NCBI RefSeq assembly: GCF_012927085.1
Contig: NZ_JABBFX010000001.1
Coordinates: 2,790,001 to 2,854,000, forward strand
From: Ramlibacter agri
Lineage (GTDB): Bacteria > Pseudomonadota > Gammaproteobacteria > Burkholderiales > Burkholderiaceae_C
Reading direction: 5' to 3'
DNA length: 64,000 nucleotides
Part shown: in pieces, positions 60,961 to 64,000 of the stretch
Position numbering within the stretch: the stretch's first letter is position 1
Layout of the letters: each line of letters opens with the position of its first letter
Translations under genes and position numbers: made by a program
The notes under the pieces: model-generated
What the model was told of the DNA's origin: nothing
The model's database searches: none
Seen by the model: only the letters and a program-made list of their open reading frames with translations

Positions 60961-61563
60961 TCACCCGAACAGCTTCTTCGCGATCGTCGCCACGTGCTTG
61001 CCCTGGAAGCCGGCCATGCCCAGCTCCTGCTGGCTGGGCATGCGCTCGCCCTGGCCGCCGGTGATGGTGGAGGCGCCGTAGGGGCTGCCGCCCTTGATCT
61101 CGTCCAGGCCCATCTGGCGCTGCTCCGCATAGGGCAGGCCCACGTAGATCATGCCCTGGTGCAACAACGTGGGGATGAAGGTGAGGATGGTGCTTTCCTG
61201 GCCGCCATGCTGCGTGGCGCTGGAGCAGAACACCGAGCCGACCTTGCCCACCAGCGCGCCCGACATCCACAGCGCGCCGGTCTGGTCCAGGAAGTTGCGC
61301 ATCTGGCCCGTCATGTTGCCGAAGCGCGTGCCGGTGCCGAAGATGATGGCGTCGTAGTTCGCCAGCTCCTCCGGCTTGGCGACGGGGGCCGGCTGGTTGG
61401 CCTTGCCGCCGGACTTGGCGAACAGGTCCTGCGGCACCGTCTCGGGCACGCGCTTGATGTCGACGGTGCAGCCTTCCACCTGGCGCACGCCGTCAGCGAC
61501 GGCGTTGGCCATCGCCTCGATGTGGCCGTAGAAGCTGTGGTACAGGACGAGGATCTTTGCCAT
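60961..61563 (-). CDS. wrbA: NAD(P)H:quinone oxidoreductase, WrbA type
   Basis: 200 residues, typical of Wrb[41 protein letters not shown] is the FMN-binding start; [56 protein letters not shown] and [33 protein letters not shown] are its diagnostic blocks. A tetrameric cytoplasmic flavoprotein that reduces quinones by two electrons, avoiding radicals. Convergent with the IclR gene, whose stop abuts it. Lies 71 bp downstream of the dienelactone hydrolase gene in the same direction. Confidence 0.95.
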   Translation of the reverse strand: MAKILVLYHSFYGHIEAMANAVADGVRQVEGCTVDIKRVPETVPQDLFAKSGGKANQPAPVAKPEELANYDAIIFGTGTRFGNMTGQMRNFLDQTGALWMSGALVGKVGSVFCSSATQHGGQESTILTFIPTLLHQGMIYVGLPYAEQRQMGLDEIKGGSPYGASTITGGQGERMPSQQELGMAGFQGKHVATIAKKLFG

Positions 61564-61634
61564 TTCGTTCTCCGTGGTGTTGGAGCCGGCATTCTGGCAA
61601 GCGATTCCTCATCCTTGATGACCGTGGGGTCGCT

Positions 61635-62345
61635 TTATTGCGCGTACAGGTTCTGCGCGAAGAACTCCAGGGTGCGGCCATGGGCCAGGGCGGCGCTGCG
61701 CGGGTGGTAGCTGGCGCGGTCCCAGCAGTTGAAGCCGTGCTGCGCGCCCGGGTACACGAAGAACTCGGCGCGGTCGCCGAAGGCAGCCTTCACTTTCTCC
61801 ACGGCCTCCAGCGGGATGGCGTGGTCGTTCTCGGCGTAGTGGAACTGCATGGGCACCTTGATCTTGTCGACGACCTGCAGGTTGTCCTGGATGCCGCCGC
61901 CGTAGTAGGACACCGCGGCATTCACGTCCGTCAGCGCGGCGCTGAAGTAGGCGAGGCGCCCGCCCAGGCAATAGCCGACGGCGCCGACCTTCTGGCCCGC
62001 CACTTCAGGAAGCGCGCGCAGGGTGGCCACGGCGGCCTTGACGTCGGCCTGGATCTCCTCAGGCTTCAGGGACTTCATCAGCTCCAGCGCGCGTTCCCGG
62101 TCGGCGCCTTCGTAACCGAGTTCGACTTTCTGTGCGCCGCGCCAGAACATGTCGGGCGCCAGCACGACGAAGCCGTCCTGCGCGTACTGCTCGGCAACGC
62201 CGCGGATGTGGCCGTTGACGCCGAAGATTTCCTGGTACAGCACGATGCCGGGGCCCTTGCCGGCCGGCGGCAGCGCCAGGTAGCCCTGGTAGCCGGTGTC
62301 GCTGTTCTTCATGGCGACCCAGCGGGTCTGGATTTTGGCGGTCAT
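61635..62345 (-). CDS. Dienelactone hydrolase family protein
   Basis: 236 residues. The alpha/beta hydrolase fold has PGIVLYQEIFGVNGHIRGVAEQYAQDGFVVLAPDMFWRG, GAVGYCLGGRLAYFSAALTDVNAAVSYYGGG with the Cys nucleophile (C-L-G-G), PMQFHYAENDHAIP (Asp) and VYPGAQHGF (His): the Cys/Asp/His triad of dienelactone hydrolases. Classic members open dienelactones in chloroaromatic pathways, but many act on other esters. Beside a CMD and WrbA gene, an aromatic-acid context is plausible. Confidence 0.92.
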   Translation of the reverse strand: MTAKIQTRWVAMKNSDTGYQGYLALPPAGKGPGIVLYQEIFGVNGHIRGVAEQYAQDGFVVLAPDMFWRGAQKVELGYEGADRERALELMKSLKPEEIQADVKAAVATLRALPEVAGQKVGAVGYCLGGRLAYFSAALTDVNAAVSYYGGGIQDNLQVVDKIKVPMQFHYAENDHAIPLEAVEKVKAAFGDRAEFFVYPGAQHGFNCWDRASYHPRSAALAHGRTLEFFAQNLYAQ

Positions 62346-62425
62346 GGTTTTTGCTCCTTCAGGGATGGCGCGAATGGTAAGGCGGAACGCGGCACACTGC
62401 AGGTCTTGGCACAGAAGGAGCTAGC

Positions 62426-62803
62426 ATGAACAAGGAACTGTTCGAGAAGGGCCTGGCGGTGCGCCGCGCCGTGGTGGGCGAAAGCCACGTCGAGGCTTCG
62501 CTGAAGAACGCCGACGACTTCAGCATGCCCATGCAGGAGCTCGTCACCGAATTCTGCTGGGGCGAGATCTGGAACCGCCCCGGCCTGGACCGCCGCAGCC
62601 GCAGCATCCTGAACCTGGGCATGATCGCGGCGCTGGGCAAGCCGGAGGAACTGGGGCTGCACGTGCGCGGCGCCATCAACAACGGCATGAGCAAGGACGA
62701 GATCAAGGAATGCTTCCTGCAGGTCGCCGTCTACTGCGGCATGCCGGCAGGACTGGGCGCCTTCAAGGTGGCGCGCCAGGTTTTCAAGGACATGGGCATC
62801 TGA
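62426..62803 (+). CDS. Carboxymuconolactone decarboxylase (CMD) family protein
   Basis: 125 residues. RRAVVGESHVEASLKNADDFSMPMQELVTEFCWGEIWNRPGLDRRSRSILNLGMIAALGKPEELGLHVRGAINNGMSKDEIKECFLQVAVYCGMPAG contains the family motif around GLHVRGAINNG and the YCGMPAG block of 4-carboxymuconolactone decarboxylase (PcaC). The length matches PcaC. It lacks the AhpD-type CxxC redox pair, so decarboxylase-like activity is favoured. Divergent from the dienelactone hydrolase gene by 80 bp; together they suggest catabolism of an aromatic ring-cleavage product. Confidence 0.9.
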   Translation: MNKELFEKGLAVRRAVVGESHVEASLKNADDFSMPMQELVTEFCWGEIWNRPGLDRRSRSILNLGMIAALGKPEELGLHVRGAINNGMSKDEIKECFLQVAVYCGMPAGLGAFKVARQVFKDMGI

Positions 62804-62820
62804 GCCCCGGAGACGTACGA

Positions 62821-63816
62821 ATGAGCAAACTCACCCGCCTCGGCAACACCGGCCTGCAGGTTTCGCGCCTATGCCTGGGCACGATGACCTTCGGCACGCA
62901 GGCCGACGAAAAGGAATCCTTCGCCATCATGGACGCGGCCTGCGAAGGCGGCGTCAACTTCTTCGACACGGCCGACGTCTACCCGCTGGGCGTGGACCAT
63001 GCGCTGAAGGGCGAAACCGAGCGCATCGTCGGCAAGTGGCTGCAGGGCAAGCGCGAGCAGGTGGTGCTGGCCACCAAGTGCGCCGGCGTCATGGGGCCGC
63101 TGCCCTGGCAGGGCGGCACCTCGCGCAAGCACATCCTGCATGCCATCGATGCGTCGCTCAAGCGCCTGGGCACCGACTACGTCGACCTGTACCAGTTGCA
63201 CCGCGATGACGAAAGCACGCCGCTGGACGAGACGCTGGAGGCGCTGGACACGGTGGTCAAGAGCGGCCGCGCCCGCTACGTGGGCGTCTCCAACTGGAGC
63301 GCCTGGCGCGTCGCCCGCATGCTGGGGCGCGCCGAGGCCTTGCGCGTCACCAGGCCGGCGACGGTGCAGCCCCGCTACAACCTGCTGTTCCGCCAGTTCG
63401 AGCGCGACCTGTTCCCCATGTGCCAGGCCGAGAACCTGGCCACGCTTTGCTACAACCCGCTGGCCGGCGGCCTGCTCACGGGCAAGCACCGCGACCTGGC
63501 GGCGCCGGGCGCGGACAACCGCTTCACCGTCGGCAATGCCGCGGCCATGTACAAGGACCGCTACTGGCACGAGCGCGAGTTCGAAGTGGTGCAGCAGTTC
63601 GTCGCGCTGGCCAAGGACGCCGGCATTCCGCCGGTGCAACTGGCCGTGGCCTGGGTGCTGGCGCAGCCGGGCATCACCTGCGCCATCATCGGCGCGAGCC
63701 GCGCGGCGCAGCTGCCGGATTCATTGGCCGCGCCGGGCGTGAAGCTGGATGCGGCCTTGCTCGCGCGCCTCGACGAGATGACGCGCGAGTTCCGCTTCGG
63801 CGACGCGGTCCGCTAG
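62821..63816 (+). CDS. Aldo/keto reductase
   Basis: 331 residues, GGAG 7 nt before the ATG. TRLGNTGLQVSRLCLGTMTFG, GVNFFDTADVYPLG (Asp and Tyr of the catalytic tetrad), VVLATKCAG (Lys) and DLYQLHRDD (His) plus VGVSNWSAW and the NADPH-binding C-terminus IIGASRAAQL mark the AKR fold, close to the YajO/Tas-type. Substrate unknown. 17 nt after the CMD gene and likely co-transcribed. Confidence 0.93.
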   Translation: MSKLTRLGNTGLQVSRLCLGTMTFGTQADEKESFAIMDAACEGGVNFFDTADVYPLGVDHALKGETERIVGKWLQGKREQVVLATKCAGVMGPLPWQGGTSRKHILHAIDASLKRLGTDYVDLYQLHRDDESTPLDETLEALDTVVKSGRARYVGVSNWSAWRVARMLGRAEALRVTRPATVQPRYNLLFRQFERDLFPMCQAENLATLCYNPLAGGLLTGKHRDLAAPGADNRFTVGNAAAMYKDRYWHEREFEVVQQFVALAKDAGIPPVQLAVAWVLAQPGITCAIIGASRAAQLPDSLAAPGVKLDAALLARLDEMTREFRFGDAVR

Positions 63817-63823
63817 CGGGCCG

Positions 63824-64000
63824 TCATCGCGGGGCGTCGTCGAACGCCCCGTCGACCTCCCGCACCTCCAGCTTCGCGTAGCTGGCGGGCGCGCCGATCG
63901 CGTCCCACATGGGCTGGCCCCGGCGCATGGCCGCGATCACATCGTCCTCGCGCCGCATCTTGGCCTGCGCGGCGCCGACCACCCGGTCCGCATCCGCCCG
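63824..64000 (-). CDS. RraA-like family protein, C-terminal part only (runs off right edge)
   Basis: 58 codons and the TGA are inside the window; the start lies outside. The visible end reads RADADRVVGAAQAKMRREDDVIAAMRRGQPMWDAIG, which resembles the C-terminus of the RraA/4-hydroxy-4-methyl-2-oxoglutarate aldolase fold, where A-D-A-D-x-V-V and a final helix with G-x-x-x-W are seen. The catalytic residues lie outside, so the call is tentative. If right, it fits the neighbouring protocatechuate-like CMD and dienelactone hydrolase as a further ring-cleavage enzyme. Convergent with the aldo/keto reductase, 7 bp apart. Confidence 0.5.
   Translation of the reverse strand, partial: RADADRVVGAAQAKMRREDDVIAAMRRGQPMWDAIGAPASYAKLEVREVDGAFDDAPR

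Overview
The window is a high-GC chromosomal stretch from a betaproteobacterium, most likely Burkholderiales and Comamonadaceae-like (Ramlibacter/Variovorax type). This rests on very GC-rich, densely packed genes, frequent GTG starts and 4-nt ATGA/GTGA overlaps, and six Bug-family (TctC-like) periplasmic receptors in 64 kb, a hallmark of these soil and water heterotrophs. No transposase, integrase, phage gene, CRISPR array, rRNA or tRNA was found. No gene-free stretch exceeds 300 bases (the longest is about 190). Genus-level assignment is inference.

Layout. 1-3.1 kb: end of a DnaQ-like exonuclease gene, an EamA exporter, a HAD phosphatase, a LysE exporter and a spermidine-synthase-like methyltransferase. 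3.1-11.4 kb: a divergent redox cluster. Leftward run a heme-oxygenase-like di-iron oxidase (HDO/CADD-like), an aldehyde dehydrogenase, a GlcG/HbpS protein, a [2Fe-2S]-flavin reductase and a Bug receptor. Rightward run two [2Fe-2S] ferredoxins, a TauE/SafE permease, an ornithine-cyclodeaminase homologue and a GntR/FCD regulator. It looks like a complete oxygenase system of unknown substrate and is the best candidate here for something undescribed. 11.5-16.6 kb: a small lipoprotein, a DUF748 envelope protein, and an ECF sigma factor with a C-terminal SnoaL-like domain facing a small ABM-like protein. 16.6-22.8 kb: a DauR-like regulator and RidA, divergent from a class V PLP enzyme and a complete polar amino acid ABC transporter. 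22.8-26.4 kb: DUF445 protein, CoA-transferase and an FMN hydroxyacid oxidase.

26.5-34.5 kb: a SorC regulator divergent from glycerol-1-phosphate dehydrogenase, UgpB/A/E-like transporter genes without an ATPase gene, a glycerophosphodiesterase and a PhoD-like phosphatase. This is a glycerophosphodiester/glycerol-phosphate module. 34.5-40.7 kb: MaoC-like hydratase, 3-hydroxyisobutyrate-dehydrogenase-like reductase, two TauD-type dioxygenases flanking a MarR gene, a Bug receptor and a membrane-anchored hypothetical protein. 40.7-46.6 kb: a second FMN hydroxyacid oxidase divergent from Bug / D-2-hydroxyacid dehydrogenase / GlcD-type oxidase / MmgE-PrpD. 46.6-51.4 kb (leftward): acyl-CoA dehydrogenase, enoyl-CoA hydratase, AtuA-like protein, Bug. 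51.5-56.1 kb (rightward): GntR/UTRA regulator, two Bug receptors, class II aldolase, D-2-hydroxyacid dehydrogenase. 56.1-60.1 kb (leftward): CoA-transferase, EtfB, EtfA, ketopantoate-reductase-like protein. 60.2-64 kb: IclR regulator, WrbA, dienelactone hydrolase, CMD protein, aldo/keto reductase, and the end of an RraA-like gene.

Most of the window is a patchwork of small catabolic modules for organic acids and acyl-CoAs, each with its own regulator and often its own Bug receptor. Three sets of non-coding signals tie modules together: paired TCGC-N4-GCGA palindromes at 51.4 and 60.15 kb with identical 20-bp spacing; a shared AATGTCCGGACGTT-like element before the Bug operons at 41.9 and 52.3 kb; and two copies of CGGTATAC in the divergent promoter of the HDO/ferredoxin cluster. 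All functions are read from sequence motifs and family knowledge. No database search was run.
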